Counted from the first letter of the stretch, positions 36,020 to 54,423 are shown. The stretch is 64,000 nucleotides of DNA from Bugula neritina (GCA_964035545.1 OZ037767.1:17884281-17948280); one strand, 5' to 3'. Numbers and translations are program-made. The notes: generated by a model from the letters alone, not told the origin.

Positions 36020-37964
36020 ACATACTGAAATACACTGTAACATACTGTAACATACTGAAATACACTGCAACAAACTGCAACATACTGAAGTACACTGTAC
36101 ATATTGAAAAACACTGCAACACACTGAAATATACTGCAACACACTGAAATACACTGCAAAATACTGAAATATACTTCAACATACTGCAACATACTGAAAG
36201 ACACTACAACTAACTGAAAATAGCGCAATATACAGAAATGTACTGTAACATACTGATATTTACTGTAACACACTTAAATATACTGCAACTAACTGAAATA
36301 CACTGTAACATACCGAAATAAGCTGCAACATACTGCAACATACTGAAACACACTGCAACATACTGAAACACACTGCAATATACTAAAATACACTGCAACA
36401 TTCTGCAACAAACTTCAACATACTAAAATACACCGTAACATAATGAAATACACTGCAACACATTGAAATATACTGCAACAAACTGAAATATACTGCAACA
36501 TACTGAAATGTACTGTAACATACTGAAATACACTGCAACATATTGAAGTCTATCGTAAAATACGGACATGTACTGTAACATACTGAAACACACTGAAACA
36601 TACTGAAACATACTGAAACATACTGAAACATACTGAAATACACTGCAACATGCTGCAACATACTGAATCACACTGTAACATATTGAAATACACTGCAACA
36701 CATTGAAATATACCGCAACACACTGAAATATACTGCAACACATCCAAGTACATTGTATTATACGGACATGTACTGTAACATACTGAAACATACTGAAACA
36801 TACTGAAACATACTGAAACAAATTGAAATATACTGTAACACACTGAATAATACAGCAAAATGCTGAAATTTAAGGTAACACAGTGAAGTATACTGCAAAA
36901 TTCTTAAATATACTGTAACATACTGAAATAGGCCTCAACATACTTAAATATCCTGCGAGACACTGCAACATACGTAAAGACACTGTAACATATTGAAATA
37001 CACTGCAACATACTACAACATACTGAAGTACACTGTAAAATATTGAAAAACACTGCAACACATTGGAATATACTGCAACACACTGAAATTTAGTGCAACA
37101 TACTGAAATACACTGCAACATACTAAAATATACTGCAACATTCTGCAACATACTTCAACATACTGGAATACACTGTAACATAATGAAAGACACTACAACT
37201 AACTGAAGTATAGTGCAATATACAAATATGTACTGTAACATACTCATATTTACTGTACCACACTTAAATATACTGCATCATACCGAAATAAGCTGCAACA
37301 TACTGCAACATACTGAAATACACTGCAACATACTAAAATACACTGCAACATACTAAAATACACTGCAACATTCTGCAACATACTTCAACATACTGAAATA
37401 CACCGTAACATAATGACATACACTGCAACACATTGAAATATACTGCAACAAACTGAAATGTACTGCAAAATACTGAAATACACTGCAACATATCAAAGTC
37501 TATCGTAATATACGGACACGTACTGTAACATACTGAAACACACTGAAACATACTGAAACATACTGAAACATACTGCAACATACTGAAATACACTGTAACA
37601 TACTGTAACATACTGAAATACACTGCAACAAACTGCAACATACTGAAGTACCCTGTACATATTGAAAAACATTGCAACGCACTGAAATATACTGCAACAC
37701 ACTGAAATACACTGCAAAATACTGAAATATACTTCAACATACTGCAACATACTGAAAGACACTACAACTAACTGAAGTATAGTGCAATATACAGAAATGT
37801 ACTGTAACATACTGATATTTACTGTAACACACTTAAATATAGTGCAACACACTGAAATATACTGCAACATACTGAAATATACTGCAACATACTGCAACAT
37901 ACTGAAATACACTGTAACATACTGTAACATACTGAAATACACTGCAACAAACTGCAACATACTG
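35904..37964 (+). repeat. Satellite 2 higher-order block C, copy 2
   Basis: Second copy of 24740-26800, offset 11164 bp. The 349-bp local duplication found in the first copy is absent here. Confidence 0.87.
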
Positions 37965-39763
37965 AAGTAAACTGTAAAATTATGAAATACACTGCAACAC
38001 ATTGGAATATAGTGCAACACACTGAAATATACTGTAACATACCTAAATAAACTGCAGCATACTGCAACATACTGAAGTACACTGTAAAATTATGAAATAC
38101 ACTGCAACACATTGGAATATAGTGCAACGCACTGAAATATACTGTAACATACCTAAATAACCTGCAACATTCTGCAACATACTGAAATACACTGTAACAA
38201 ACTGAAATACACTGCAACACATTGGAATATTCTGCAACATACCCAAATAAATGGTAATATACTGAAATATACTGAAATACACTGTAACACATTGAAAAAT
38301 ACTGCAACATACTGAAATACACTGTAACATACTGAAATACACTGCAACATACTGAAATACCCTGCTACATACTGAAATATACTGCAGGATACTGCAACAT
38401 ACTGAAATACAGTGTAACATACTGAAATACACTGCAACATACTGCATTATACTGACGTACACTGGAACATATTGAAATACACTGCAACAAATTGAAGTAT
38501 ACTGCAACACACTGAAACATACGGCAACATACTCAAATATACTGCAACATACTGAAATACACTGCAACATACTGCATTATACTGACATACACTGAAACAT
38601 ATTGAAAAACACTGCAACACATTGAAATATACTGCAACACACCGAAACATACGGCAACATACTGAAATATGCTGTAGCATACTGAAATACACTGCAACAC
38701 ACTGAAGTATACTGTAATATAGAGAAATGTACTGTAACAAACTGAAACATCTGTTTACATACTGAAATACACTGCCACATACTGAAATATACAGCAACAT
38801 ACTGCAACATTCTTGCATACGCTGTAGCATACTGAAATACACTGCAACATACTACAACATTTTGAAATACACTGCAACACATTGGAATATACTGCAACAT
38901 ACTGAACTATACTGCAAGATACTGCAATATACTGAAATACACTGTAACATACTGAAATACACAGCAACATACTGCATCATATTGACATACACTGAAACAT
39001 ATTGAAATACACTGCAACAAACTAAAGTATACTGCAACACACTGAAACATACGGCAACATACTGAAATACACTGTAACACATTGAAAAACCCTGCAACAT
39101 TCTGCAACATACTGAAATACACTGTAACATACTGAAATACACTGCAACATACTACAACATACCGAAATACACTGTAACATATTGAAATACACAGCAACAC
39201 ATTGAAATATACTGGAACACACTGAAACGTACGGCAACATGCTGAAATATACTGCGACACATTGCAATATACTGCAAGATACTGCAACATACTGAAATAC
39301 AGTGTAACATACTGAAATACGCTGCAACATACTGCATTATACTGACATACACTGGAACATATTGAAATACACTGCAACAAATTGAAGTATACTGCAACAC
39401 ACTGAAACATACGGCAACATACTCAAATATACTGCAACATACTGAAATACACTGCAACATACTGCATTATACTGACATACACTGAAACATATTAAAATAC
39501 ACTGCAACAAATTGAAGTATACTGCAACACACTGAAACATACAGCAACATGCTGTAATATACTGTAACACATTGAAAAACACTGCAAAATACTGAAAAAT
39601 GCTGTAGCGCACTAAAATACACTGTAACATATTGAAATGCACTGCAACACATTGAAATATACTGCAACACCTTGAAATATACTGCAACACACTGCAACTT
39701 ACTGAAATACACTGTAACATACTGAAATACACTGCAAAATACTACAACATTCTGAAATAGACT

Positions 39764-41450
39764 CTAACATATTGAAATACACTGCAACACATTGAAATAT
39801 ATTGCAACATACCGAAATATATGGTAAACTACTGAAATATACTGTAACACACTGAAATACACTGCAACATACTCAAATATACTGCAACACATTGAAATAT
39901 ACTGCAACATACTGAATATAATGCACGATACTGCAACATACCGAAATACACTGTGACATACTGAGATACACTGCAACATACTGCAACATACTGCAACACA
40001 CGGAAGTTTGCTGTAACATATTGAAATGCACCGCAACATACTGAAATACACTGCAACTTATTGAAATATACTGCAACATACCGAAATATATGGTAAACTA
40101 CTGAAATATACTGTAACACATAGAAAAATACTGCAATATACTGAAATATACTGTAACACACTGAAATATACTGCAACATACTGAAATACACTGTAACATA
40201 CTGAAACATACTGCAACATACTGAAACACACTGCAACATACTACAACATATTGAAATACACTGCAACACACTGAAATATACTGCAACATACCTAAAAATA
40301 CGATAATATACTGAAATATACTGTAAAACATTGAAAAATACTGCAACATACTGGAGTATACTGCAAGATACCGCAACATACTGAATTGCACTTTAACATA
40401 CTGAAATACACTGCAACATACTGACTTATACTGACATACACTGGAACATATTGAAATACACTGCAACAAATTGAAGTATACTGCAACACACTGAATTACG
40501 GTGTAACATATTGAAATACACTGCAATACATTGGAATATACTGCAACACACTGAAACATACTGCAACATACTGAAATATACCGCAACATATCGAAGTATA
40601 TGGTAATATTTGGACATGTACTGTAACGTACTGAAACATACTGAAACATACTAAAATATACTGGAACATACCGAAACAAACTGCAACATAATGAAATATA
40701 CTGTACCACACTGGAATATACAGCAAAATACTGAAATATACTTCAACACACTGAAATATACCGCAACATATCGAAGTATATCGTAATATAAGGACATGTA
40801 CTGTAACATACTGAAACATACTGAAATATACTGAAACATACTAAAATATACTGGAACATACCGAAACACACTGCAGCATAATGACATATACTGTACCACA
40901 CTGAAATGTACGGCAAAATACTGAAATACACTGTAACATACTGAAACATACTGCAACATAGTGAAATACACTGCAACATACTACAACATATTGAAATACA
41001 CTGCAACACATTGAAATATACTGCAACATACCTAAATATACGATAATATACTGAAATATACTGTAACACATTGAAAAATACTGCAACATACTGGAATATA
41101 CTGCAAGATACTGCAACACACTGAAATACACTTTAACATACTGAAATACACTTCAACATACTGACTTATACTGACATACACTGGAACATATTGAGATACA
41201 CTGCAACAAATTAAAGTATACTGCAACACACTGAAACATACGGCAAATTGCTGAAATATACTGCGACACATTGAAATATACTGCAACATACTGCAATATA
41301 CTGGAATATAATGCAAGATACTGCAACATACTGAAATACACTGTGACATACTGAGATACACTGCAACATACTGCAACATACTGCAACATACTGAAATACA
41401 CTGTAACATATTGAAATACACTGCAATACATTGAAATATACTGCAACACA
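39764..41450 (+). repeat. Satellite 2 higher-order block E, copy 1
   Basis: It matches 46229-47805 at an offset of 6525 bp in the left part and 6355 bp in the right part. The 170-bp difference is an internal duplication of 17 units in this copy (the phrases at about 40590 and about 40770). Confidence 0.8.
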
Positions 41451-44400
41451 CTGAAACATACTGCAACATACTGAAATTTACCGCAACATATCGAAGTATA
41501 TCGTAATATACGGACATGTACTGTAACATACTGAAACATACTGAAACATACTAAAATATACTGGAACATACCGAAACATACTGCAACATAATGAAATATA
41601 CTGTACCACCAAATGTACTGTAACATATTGGAATATACTGTAACACACTGAAATATACTGCAACATATTGAAATACACTGTAACATAATGAAATATACTG
41701 CAACATACTGCAACATACTGCAACATACTGAAATACACTGCAACATATCGAAGTCTATCGTAAAATACGGACATGTACTGTAACATACTGAAACACACTG
41801 AAACATACTGAAACATACTGAAACATACTGAAATACACTGCAACATGCTGCAACATACTGAATCACACTGTAACATATTGAAATACACTGCAACACATTG
41901 AAATATACCGCAACACACTGAAATATACTGCAACACATCCAAGTACATTGTATTATACGGACATGTACTGTAACATACTGAAACATACTGAAACATACTG
42001 AATAATACAGCAAAATGCTGAAGTTTAAGGTAACACAGTGAAGTATACTGCAAAATTCTTAAATATACTGTAACATACTGAAATAGGCCTCAACATACTT
42101 AAATATCCTGCAAGACACTGCAACATACGTAAAGACACTGTAACATATTCAAATACACTGCAACATACTACAACATACTGAAGTACACTGTAAAATATTG
42201 AAAAACACTGCAACACATTGGAATATACTGCAACACACTGAAATTTACTGCAACATACTGAAATACACTGCAACATACTAAAATACACCGCAACATTCTG
42301 CAACATACTTCAACATACTGGAATACACTGTAACATAATGAAAGACCTTACAACTAACTGAAGTATAGTGCAATATACAAAAATGTATTGTAACATACTT
42401 ATATTTACTGTACCACACTTAAATATACTGCATCATACCGAAATAAGCTGCGACATACTGCAACATACTGAAATACACTGCAACATACTAAAATACACTT
42501 CAACATACTAAATTACACTGCAACATTCTGCAACATACTTCAACATACTGAAATACACCGTAACATAATGACATACACTGCAACACATTGAAATATACTG
42601 CAACAAACTGAAATGTACTGCAACATACTGAAATACACTGCAACATATCGAAGTCTATCGTAATATACGGACATGTACTGTAACATACTGAAACACACTG
42701 AAACATACTGAAACATACTGAAACATACTGAAACATACTGCAACATACTGAAATACACTGTAACATACTGTAACATACTGAAATACACTGTAACTTATTG
42801 AAATACACTGCAACACATTGAAATATACTGCAACACACCGAAACATACGGCAACATACTGAAATATGATGTAGCATACTGAAATACACTGAAACACACTG
42901 AAGTATACTGTAATATACACAAATGTACTGTAACAAACTGAAACATACGTCAACATACTGAAATGTACTGCACCATACTGAAATACACTGTAATTTACTG
43001 TAACATACTGAAATACACTGCAACAAACTGCAACATACTGAAGTACCCTGTACATATTGAAAAACACTGCAACACACTGAAATATACTGCAACACACTGA
43101 AATACACTGCAAAATACTGAAATATACTTCAACATACTGCAACATACTGAAAGACACTACAACTAACTGAAGTATAGTGCAATATACAGAAATGTACTGT
43201 AACATACTGATATTTACTGTAACACACTTAAATATAGTGCAACACACTGAAATATACTGCAACATACCGAAATATACTGCAACATACTGCAACATACTGA
43301 AATACACTGTAACATACTGTAACATACTGAAATACACTGCAACAAACTGCAACATACTGAAGTACACTGTAAAATTATGAAATACACTGCAACACATTGG
43401 AATATAGTGCAACACACTGAAATAAACTGTAACATACCTAAATAAACTGCAGCATACTGCAACATACTGAAGTACACTGTAAAATTATGAAATACACTGC
43501 AACACATTGGAATATAGTGCAACGCACTGAAATATACTGTAACATACCTAAATAACCTGCAACATTCTGCAACATACTTCAACATACTGAAATGCACTGT
43601 AACATAATTAAATACACTGCAACATACTGCAACATATTGAAGTACACTGTAAAATATTGAAATACACTGCAACACATTGGAATATACTGCAACACACTGA
43701 AATATACTGCAACATACTGAAATATACTGCAACATACTGTAACATACTGAAATACACTGTAACAAACTGAAATACACTGCAACACATTGGAATATTCTGC
43801 AACATACCCAAATAAATGGTAATATACTGAAATATACTGAAATACACTGTAACACAATGAAAAATACTGCAACATACTGGAGTATAGTGTAATATACGGA
43901 AAAATACTGCAACATACTGAAATACACTGTAACATACTGAAATACACTGCAACATACTGAAATACCCTGCTACATACTGAAATATACTGCAGGATACTGC
44001 AACATACTGAAATACAGTGTAACATACTGAAATACACTGCAACATACTGCATTATACTGACGTACACTGGAACATATTGAAATACACTGCAACAAATTGA
44101 AGTATACTGCAACACACTGAAACATACGGCAACATACTCAAATGTACTGCAACATACTGAAATACACTGCAACATACTGCATTATACTGACATACACTGA
44201 AACATATTGAAACACACTGCAACACATTGAAATATACTGCAACACACCGAAACATACGGCAACATACTGAAATATGCTGTAGCACACTGAAATACACTGC
44301 AACACACGGAAGTATACTGTAATATAGAGAAATGTACTGTAACAAACTGAAACATCTGTCAACATACTGAAATACACTGCCACATACTGAAATATACAGC

Positions 44401-46228
44401 AACATACTGCAACATTCTTACATACGCTGTAACATACTGAAATACACTGCAACATACTACAACATATTGAAATACACTGCAACACATTGGAATATACTGC
44501 AACATACTGAACTATACTGCAAGATACTGCAATATACCGAAATACACTGTAACGTACTGAAAGACACAGCAACATACTGCATTATATTGACATACACTGA
44601 AACATATTGAAATACACTGCAACAAATTGAAGTATACTGCAACACACTGAAACATACGGCAACATACTGAAATAGACTGTAACACATTGAAAAACCCTGC
44701 AACATTCTGCAACATACTGAAATACACTGTAACATACTGAAACACACTGCAACATACTACAACATACTGAAATACACTGTAACATATTGAAATACACTGC
44801 AACACATTGAAATATACTGGAACACACTGAGACATACGGCAACATACTGTAATATACTGTAACACATTGAAAAACCCTGCAACATTCTGCAACATACTGA
44901 AATACACTGTAACATACTGAAATACACTGCAACATACTACAACATACTGAAATACACTGTAACATATTGAAATACACTGCAACACATTGAAATATACTGC
45001 AACACACTGAAACATACGGCAACATGCTGAAATATACTGCGACACATTGCAATATACTGCAAGATACTGCAACATACTGAAATACAGTGTAACATACTGA
45101 AATACACTGCAACATACTGCATTATACTGACATACACTGGAACATATTGAAATACACTGCAACAAATTGAAGTATACTGCAACACACTGAAACATACGGC
45201 AACATACTCAAATATACTGCAACATACTGAAATACACTGCCACATACTGAAATATACAGCAACATACTGCATTATTCTTACATACGCTGTAGCATACTGA
45301 AATACACTGCAACATACTACAGCATTTTGAAATACACTGCAACACATTGGAATATACTGCAACATACTGAACTATACTGCAAGATACTGCAATATACTGA
45401 AATACACTGTAACATACTGAAATACACAGCAACATACTGCATCATATTGACATACACTGAAACATATTGAAATACACTGCAACAAACTAAAGTATACTGC
45501 AACACACTGAAACATACGGCAACATACTGAAATACACTGTAACACATTGAAAAACCCTGCAACATTCTGCAACATACTGAAATACACTGTAACATACTGA
45601 AATACACTGCAACATACTACAACATACTGAAATACACTGTAACATATTGAAATACACAGCAACACATTGAAATATACTGGAACACACTGAAACGTACGGC
45701 AACATGCTGAAATATACTGCGACACATTGCAATATACTGCAAGATACTGCAACATACTGAAATACAGTGTAACATACTGAAATACGCTGCAACATACTGC
45801 ATTATACTGACATACACTGGAACATAATGAAATACACTGCAACAAATTGAAGTATACTGCAACACACTGAAACATACGGCAACATACTCAAATATACTGC
45901 AACATACTGAAATACACTGCAACATACTGCATTATACTGACATACACTGAAACATATTAAAATACACTGCAACAAATTGAAGTATACTGCAACACACTGA
46001 AACATACAGCAACATGCTGTAATATACTGTAACACATTGAAAAACACTGCAAAATACTGAAAAATGCTGTAGCGCACTAAAATACACTGTAACATAATGA
46101 AATGCACTGCAACACATTGAAATATACTGCAACACATTGAAATATACTGCAACACACTGCAACTTACTGAAATACACTGTAACATACTGAAATACACTGC
46201 AAAACACTACAACATACTGAAATAGACT

Positions 46229-47805
46229 CTAACATATTGAAATACACTGCAACACATTGAAATATACTGCAACATACCGAAATATGTGGTAAACTACTGA
46301 AATATACTGTAACACATAGAAAAACACTGCAATATACTGAAACATACTGTAACACACTGAAATATACTGCGACATACTGAAAAACACTGTAACATACTCA
46401 AATATACTGCAACACATTGAAATATACTGCAACATACTGAATATAATGAACGATACTGCAACATACCGAAATACACTGTGACATACTGAGATACACTGCA
46501 ACATACTGCAACATACTGCAACACACGGAAGTTTGCTGTAACATATTGAAATGCACCGCAACATACTGAAATACACTGCAACTTATTGAAATATACTGCA
46601 ACATACCGAAATATATGGTAAACTACTGAAATATACTGTAACACATAGAAAAATACTGCAATATACTGAAATATACTGTAACACACTGAAATATACTGCA
46701 ACATACTGAAATACACTGTAACATACTGAAACATACTGCAACATACTGAAACACACTGCAACATACTACAACATATTGAAATACACTGCAACACACTGAA
46801 ATATACTGCAACATACCTAAAAATACGATAATATACTGAAATATACTGTAAAACATTGAAAAATACTGCAACATACTGGAGTATACTGCAAGATACCGCA
46901 ACATACTGAATTGCACTTTAACATACTGAAATACACTGCAACATACTGACTTATACTGACATACACTGGAACATATTGAAATACACTGCAACAAATTGAA
47001 GTATACTGCAACACACTGAATTACGGTGTAACATATTGAAATACACTGCAATACATTGGAATATACTGCAACACACTGAAACATACTGCAACATACTGAA
47101 ATATACTGCAACATATCGAAGTATATGGTAATATTTGGACATGTACTGTAACGTACTGAAACATACTGAAACATACTAAAATATACTGAAACATACTAAA
47201 ATATACTGGAACATACCGAAACATACTGCAGCATAATGACATATACTGTACCACACTGAAATGTACGGCAAAATACTGAAATACACTGTAACATACTGAA
47301 ACATACTGCAACATAGTGAAATACACTGCAACATACTACAACATATTGAAATACACTGCAACACATTGAAATATACTGCAACATACCTAAATATACGATA
47401 ATATACTGAAATATACTGTAACACATTGAAAAATACTGCAACATACTGGAATGTACTGCAAGATACTGCAACACACTGAAATACACTTTAACATACTGAA
47501 ATACACTTCAACATACTGACTTATACTGACATACACTGGAACATATTGAGATACACTGCAACAAATTGAAGTATACTGCAACACACTGAGACATACGGCA
47601 AATTGCTGAAATATACTGCGACACTTTGAAATATACTGCAACATACTGCAATATACTGGAATATAATGCAAGATACTGCAACATACTGAAATACACTGTG
47701 ACATACTGAGATACACTGCAACATACTGCAACATACTGCAACATACTGAAATACACTGTAACATATTGAAATACACTGCAATACATTGAAATATACTGCA
47801 ACACA
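46229..47805 (+). repeat. Satellite 2 higher-order block E, copy 2
   Basis: Second copy of 39764-41450, without the 17-unit internal duplication. Its right part continues directly into block F. Confidence 0.8.
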
Positions 47806-48940
47806 CTGAAACATACTGCAACATACTGAAATTTACCGCAACATATCGAAGTATATCGTAATATACGGACATGTACTGTAACATACTGAAACATACTGAA
47901 ACATACTAAAATATACTGGAACATACCGAAACATACTGCAACATAATGAAATATACTGTACCACCAAATGTACTGTAACATATTGGAATATACTGTAACA
48001 CACTGAAATATACTGCAACATATTGAAATACACTGTAACATAATGAAATATACTGCAACATACTGCAACATACTGCAACATACTGAAATACACTGTAACA
48101 TACTGAAATACACTGCAACATACAACATAGTGAAATACACTGCAACATACTGAAATATACTGTGACACACTGAAAGAGACTGCAACACACTGAAATACAC
48201 TGTAACATACTGAAATACACTGCAACATACTGAAATACCCTGCTACATACTGAAATATACTGCAAGATAATACATCATATTGAAATACACTGCAACACAT
48301 TGAAATATACTGCAACATACCTAAATATATGGTAATATACTGAAATATACTGTAACATACTGAAATATACTGCAAGATACTGCAACATACTGAAATGCAC
48401 TTCAACATACTGAAATACACTGCAACATACTGACTTATACCAACATACACTGGAACATATTGAAATACACTGCAACAAATTGAAGTATGCTGCAACACAC
48501 TGAAACATACGGCAACATGCTGAAATATACAGCGACGCATTGAAATATACTGCAACATACTGCAATATACTGAAATATAATGCAAGATACTGCAACATAC
48601 TGAAATACACTGTGACATACTGAGATACACTGCAACATACTGCAACATACTGAAATACACTGTAACTTATTGAAATACACTGCAACACATTGAAATATAC
48701 TGCAACACACCGAAACATACGGCAATATACTGAAATATGATGTAGCATACTGAAATACACTGCAACACACTGAAGTATACTGTAATATACACAAATGTAC
48801 TGTAACAAACTGAAACATACGTCAACATACTGAAATGTACTGCACCATACTGAAATACACTGTAATATACTGAATTACACTGCAACATACTGCAACATAC
48901 TGAAATACGCTGTAACATATTGAAATACACTGCAACACAT
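47387..48940 (+). repeat. Satellite 2 higher-order block F, copy 1
   Basis: It matches 54424-55980 at an offset of 7037 bp, changing to 7040 bp after a three-base indel near 48122 (ACAACATAG here against CTACAACATAG in the other copy). Single-base differences are scattered through the block. Confidence 0.82.
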
Positions 48941-51900
48941 TGAAATATACTGTAACTCAATGAAATATAGTGTAATCAACGGAAATGTACTGTAACATAC
49001 TGAAACATACTAAAATATACCGGAGCATACCGAAACGTACTGCAACATACTGAAATATACTGCGAGATACTGCAACATACTGAAATACACTGTAACATAC
49101 TGAAATACACTGCAACATACTGCAACATACTGAATTACAGTGTAACATATTGAAATACACTGCAATACATTGAAATATACTGCAACACGCTGAAACATAC
49201 TGCAGCATACTGAAATATACTGCAACAGATCGAAATGTATCGTAATATACGGACATGTACTGTAACATACTGAAACATAACGAAACATACTAAAATATAC
49301 TGGAACATACCGGAACATACTGCAACATAATGAAATATACTGTACCACACTGAAATATACGGCAAAATACTGAAATATACTTCAACATACTGAAATATAC
49401 TGCAACATACTGCAACACACGGAAGTTTGCTGTAACATGTTAAAATGCACGGCAACATACTGAAATACACTGCAACAAACCTAAATATATGGGAATATAC
49501 TGAAATATACTGTACTACGTTGAAAACCCTGCAACATTCTGCAACATACTGAAATACACTGTAACATACTGAAATACACTGCAACATACTACAACATACT
49601 GAAATACACTGTAACATATTGAAATACACTGCAACACATTGAAATATACTGCAACACACTGAAACATACGGCAACATGCAGAAATATACTGCGACACATT
49701 GCAATATACTGCAAGATACTGCAACATACTGAAATACAGTGTAACATACTGAAATACACTGCAACATACTGCATTATACTGACATACACTGGAACATATT
49801 GAAATACACTGCAACAAATTGAAGTATACTGCAACACACTGAAACATACGGCAACATACTCAAATATACTGCAACATACTGAAATACACTGCAACATACT
49901 GCATTATACTGACATACACTGAAACATATTGAAACACACTGCAACAAATTGAAGTATACTGCAACACACTGAGACATACAGCAACATGCTGAAATATACT
50001 GTAACACATTGAAAAACACTGCAAAATACTGAAAAATGCTGTAGCGCACTAAAATACACTGTAACATATTGAAATGCACTGCAACACATTGAAATATACT
50101 GCAACACATTGAAATATACTGCAACACACTGCAACTTACTAAAATACACTGTAACATACTGAAATACACTGCAAAATACTACGACATACTGAAATACACT
50201 GTAACATTCTGCAACATACTTCAACATACTGAAATACACCGTAACATAATGAAATACACTGCAACACATTGAAATATACTGCAACAAACTGAAATATACT
50301 GCAACATACTGAAATGTACTGCAACATACTGAAATACACTGCAACGTATCGAAGTCTGACGTAATACACGGACATGTACTGTAACATACTGAAACACACT
50401 GAAACATACTGAAACATATTGAAACATACTGAAACATACTGCAACATACTGAAATACACTGTAACATACTGTAACATACTGAAATACACTGCAACAAACT
50501 GCAACATACTGAAGTACCCTGTACATATTGAAAAACACTGCAACACACTGAAATATACTGCAACACACTGAAATACACTGCAAAATACTGAAATATACTT
50601 CAACATACTGCAACATGCTGAAAGACACTACAACTAACTGAAGTATAGTGCAATATACAGAAATGTACTGTAACATACTGATATTTACTGTAACACACTT
50701 AAATATAGTGCAACACTGAAATATACTGCAACATATTGAAATATACTGCAACATACTGCAACATACTGAAATACACTGTAACATACTGTAACATACTGAA
50801 ATACACTGCAACAAACTGCAACATACTGAAGTACACTGTAAAATTATGAAATACACTGCAACATTCTGCAACATACTTCAACATACTGAAATGCACTGTA
50901 ACATAATTAAATACACTGCAACATACTGCAACATATTGAAGTACACTGTAAAATATTGAAATACACTGCAACACATTGGAATATACTGCAACACACTGAA
51001 ATATACTGCAACATACTGAAATATACTGCAACATACTGCAACATACTGAAATACACTGTAACAAACTGAAATACACTGCAACACATTGGAATAATCTGCA
51101 ACATACCCAAATACATGGTAATATACTGAAATATACTGCAACATACCACAACATACTGAAAAAAACTGTAACAAACTGAAATACGCTGCAACACATTGGA
51201 ATATGTTACAACATACCCAAATAAATGGTAATATACGGAAATATACTGAATTACACTGTAACACATTGAAAAATACTGCAACATACTGAAGTACAGTGTA
51301 ATATATGGAAATATACTGCAACATACTGAAATACACTGTAACATACAGAAATACACTGCAACATACTGAAATACCCTGCTACATACTGAAATATACTGCA
51401 GGATACTGCAACATACTGAAATACAGTGTAACCTACTGAAATACACTGCAACATACTGCATTATACTGACGTACACTGGAACATATTGAAATACACTGCA
51501 ACAAATTGAAGTATACTGCAACACACTGAAACATTTGGCAACATACTCAAATATACTGCAACATACTGAAATACACTGCAACATACTGCATTATACTGAC
51601 ATACACTGAAACATATTGAAAAACACTGCAACACATTGAAAAATACTGCAACACACCGAAACATACGGCAACATACTGAAATATGCTCTAGCATACTGAA
51701 ATACACTGCAACACACTGAAGTATACTGTAATATAGAGAAATGTACTGTAACAAACTTAAACATCTGTCAACATACTGAAATACACTGCCACATACTGAA
51801 ATATACAGCAACATACTGCAACATTCTTACATACGCTGTAACATACTGAAATACACTGCAACATACTACAACATATTGAAATATACTGCAACACATTGGA

Positions 51901-54423
51901 ATATACTGCAACATACTGAACTATACTGCAAGATACTGCAATATACTGAAATACACTGTAACATACTGAAATACACAGCAACTTACTGCATTATATTGAC
52001 ATACACTGAAACATATTGAAATACACTGCAACAAATTGAAGTATACTGCAACACACTGAAATATACGGCAACATACTGAAATATACTGTAACACATTGAA
52101 AAACCCTGCAACATTCTGCAACATACTGAAATACACTGTAACATACTGAAATACACTGCAACATACTACAACATACTGAAATACACTGTAACATATTGAA
52201 ATACACTGCAACACATTGAAATATACTGGAACACACTGAGACATACGGCAACATACTGAAATATACTGTAACACATTGAAAAACCCTGCAACATTCTGCA
52301 ACATACTGAAATACACTGTAACATACTGAAATACACTGCAACATACTACAACATACTGAATAACACTGCAACATACTGCATTATACTGACATACACTGGA
52401 ACATATTGAAATACACTGCAACAAATTGAAGTATACTGCAACACACTGAAACATACGGCAACATACTCAAATATACTGCAGCATACTGAAATACACTGCA
52501 ACATACTGCATTATACTGACATACACTGAAACATATTGAAATACACTGCAACAAATTGAAGTATACTGCAACACACTGAAACATACAGCAACATGCTGAA
52601 ATATACTGTAACACATTGAAAAACACTGCAAAATACTGAAAAATGCTGTTGCGCACTAAAGTACAGTGTAACACACTGAAACATACTGAAACACACTGCA
52701 ACATACTGCAACATACTACAACATACTGCAACATACTGCAACATACTGAATTACAGTGTAACATATTGAAATACACTGCAAAATACTACAACATACTGAA
52801 ATACACTGTAACATATCGAAATACACTGCAACACATTGAAATATACTGCAACATACCGAAATATATGGTAAACTACTGAAATCTACTGTAACACATAGAA
52901 AAACACTGCAATATACTGAAATATACTGTAACACACTGAAATACACTGCAACATACTCAAATATACTGCAACACATTGAAATATACTGCAACATACTGAA
53001 ATATAATGCACGATACTGCAACATACTGAAATACACTGTGACATACTGAGATACACTGCAACATACTGCAACATACTGCAACACACGGAAGTTTGCTGTA
53101 ACATATTGAAATGCACCGCAACATACTGAAATACACTGCAACTCATTGAAATATACTGCACAATACCGAAATATATGGTAAACTACTGAAATATACTGTA
53201 ACACATAGAAAAATACTGCAATATACTGAAATATACTGTAACACACTGAAATATACTGCAACATACTGAAATACACTGTAACATACTGAAACATACTGCA
53301 ACATACTGAAATACACTGCAACATACTACAACATATTGAAATACACTGCAACACACTGAAATATACTGCAACATACCTAAAAATACGATAATATACTGAA
53401 ATATACTGTAAAACATTGAAAAATACTGCAACATACTGGAGTATACTGCAAGATACCGCAACATACTGAATTGCACTTTAACATACTGAAATACACTGCA
53501 ACATACTGACTTATACTGACATACACTGGAACATATTGCAATACACTGCAACAAATTGAAGTATACTGCAACACACTGAAGTATACTGTAATATACAGAA
53601 ATGTACTGTAACAAACTGAAATACACTGCAACACACTGAAGTATACTGTAATTTACAGAAATGTACTGTAACAAACTGAAAGATACGTATACATACTGAA
53701 ATACACTGCCACATACTGAAATACACTGCTACATACTGAAATTTACTGCAACATACTGCAACATACTGAAATACACTGCAACATACTACAACATATTGAA
53801 ATAGACTGCAACACATTGAAATATACTGCAACATACTTAAATATACGATAATATACTGAAATATACTGTAAAACATTGAAAAATACTGCAACATACTGGA
53901 GTATACTGCAAGATACCGCAACATACTGAAATACACTTTAACATACTGAAATACACTTCAACATACTGACTTATACTGACAAACACTGGAACATATTGAG
54001 ATACACTGCAACATACTGCAACATACTGCAACATGCTGGATTACGGTGTAACATATTGAAATACACTGCAATACATTGGAATATACTGCAACACACTGAA
54101 ACATACTGCAACATACTGAAATATACCGCAACATATCGAAGTATATCGTAATATACGGACATGTACTGTAACATACTGAAACATACTGAAACATACTATA
54201 ATATACTGGAACATACCGAAACATACTGCAACATAATGAAATATACTGTACCACGAAATGTACTGTAACATATTTGAATATACTGTAACACACTGAAATA
54301 TACTGCAACATATTGAAATACACTGTAACATAATGAAACATACTGCAACATAGTGAAATACACTGCAACATACTACAACATATTGAAATACACTGCAACA
54401 CATTGAAATATACTGCAACATAC

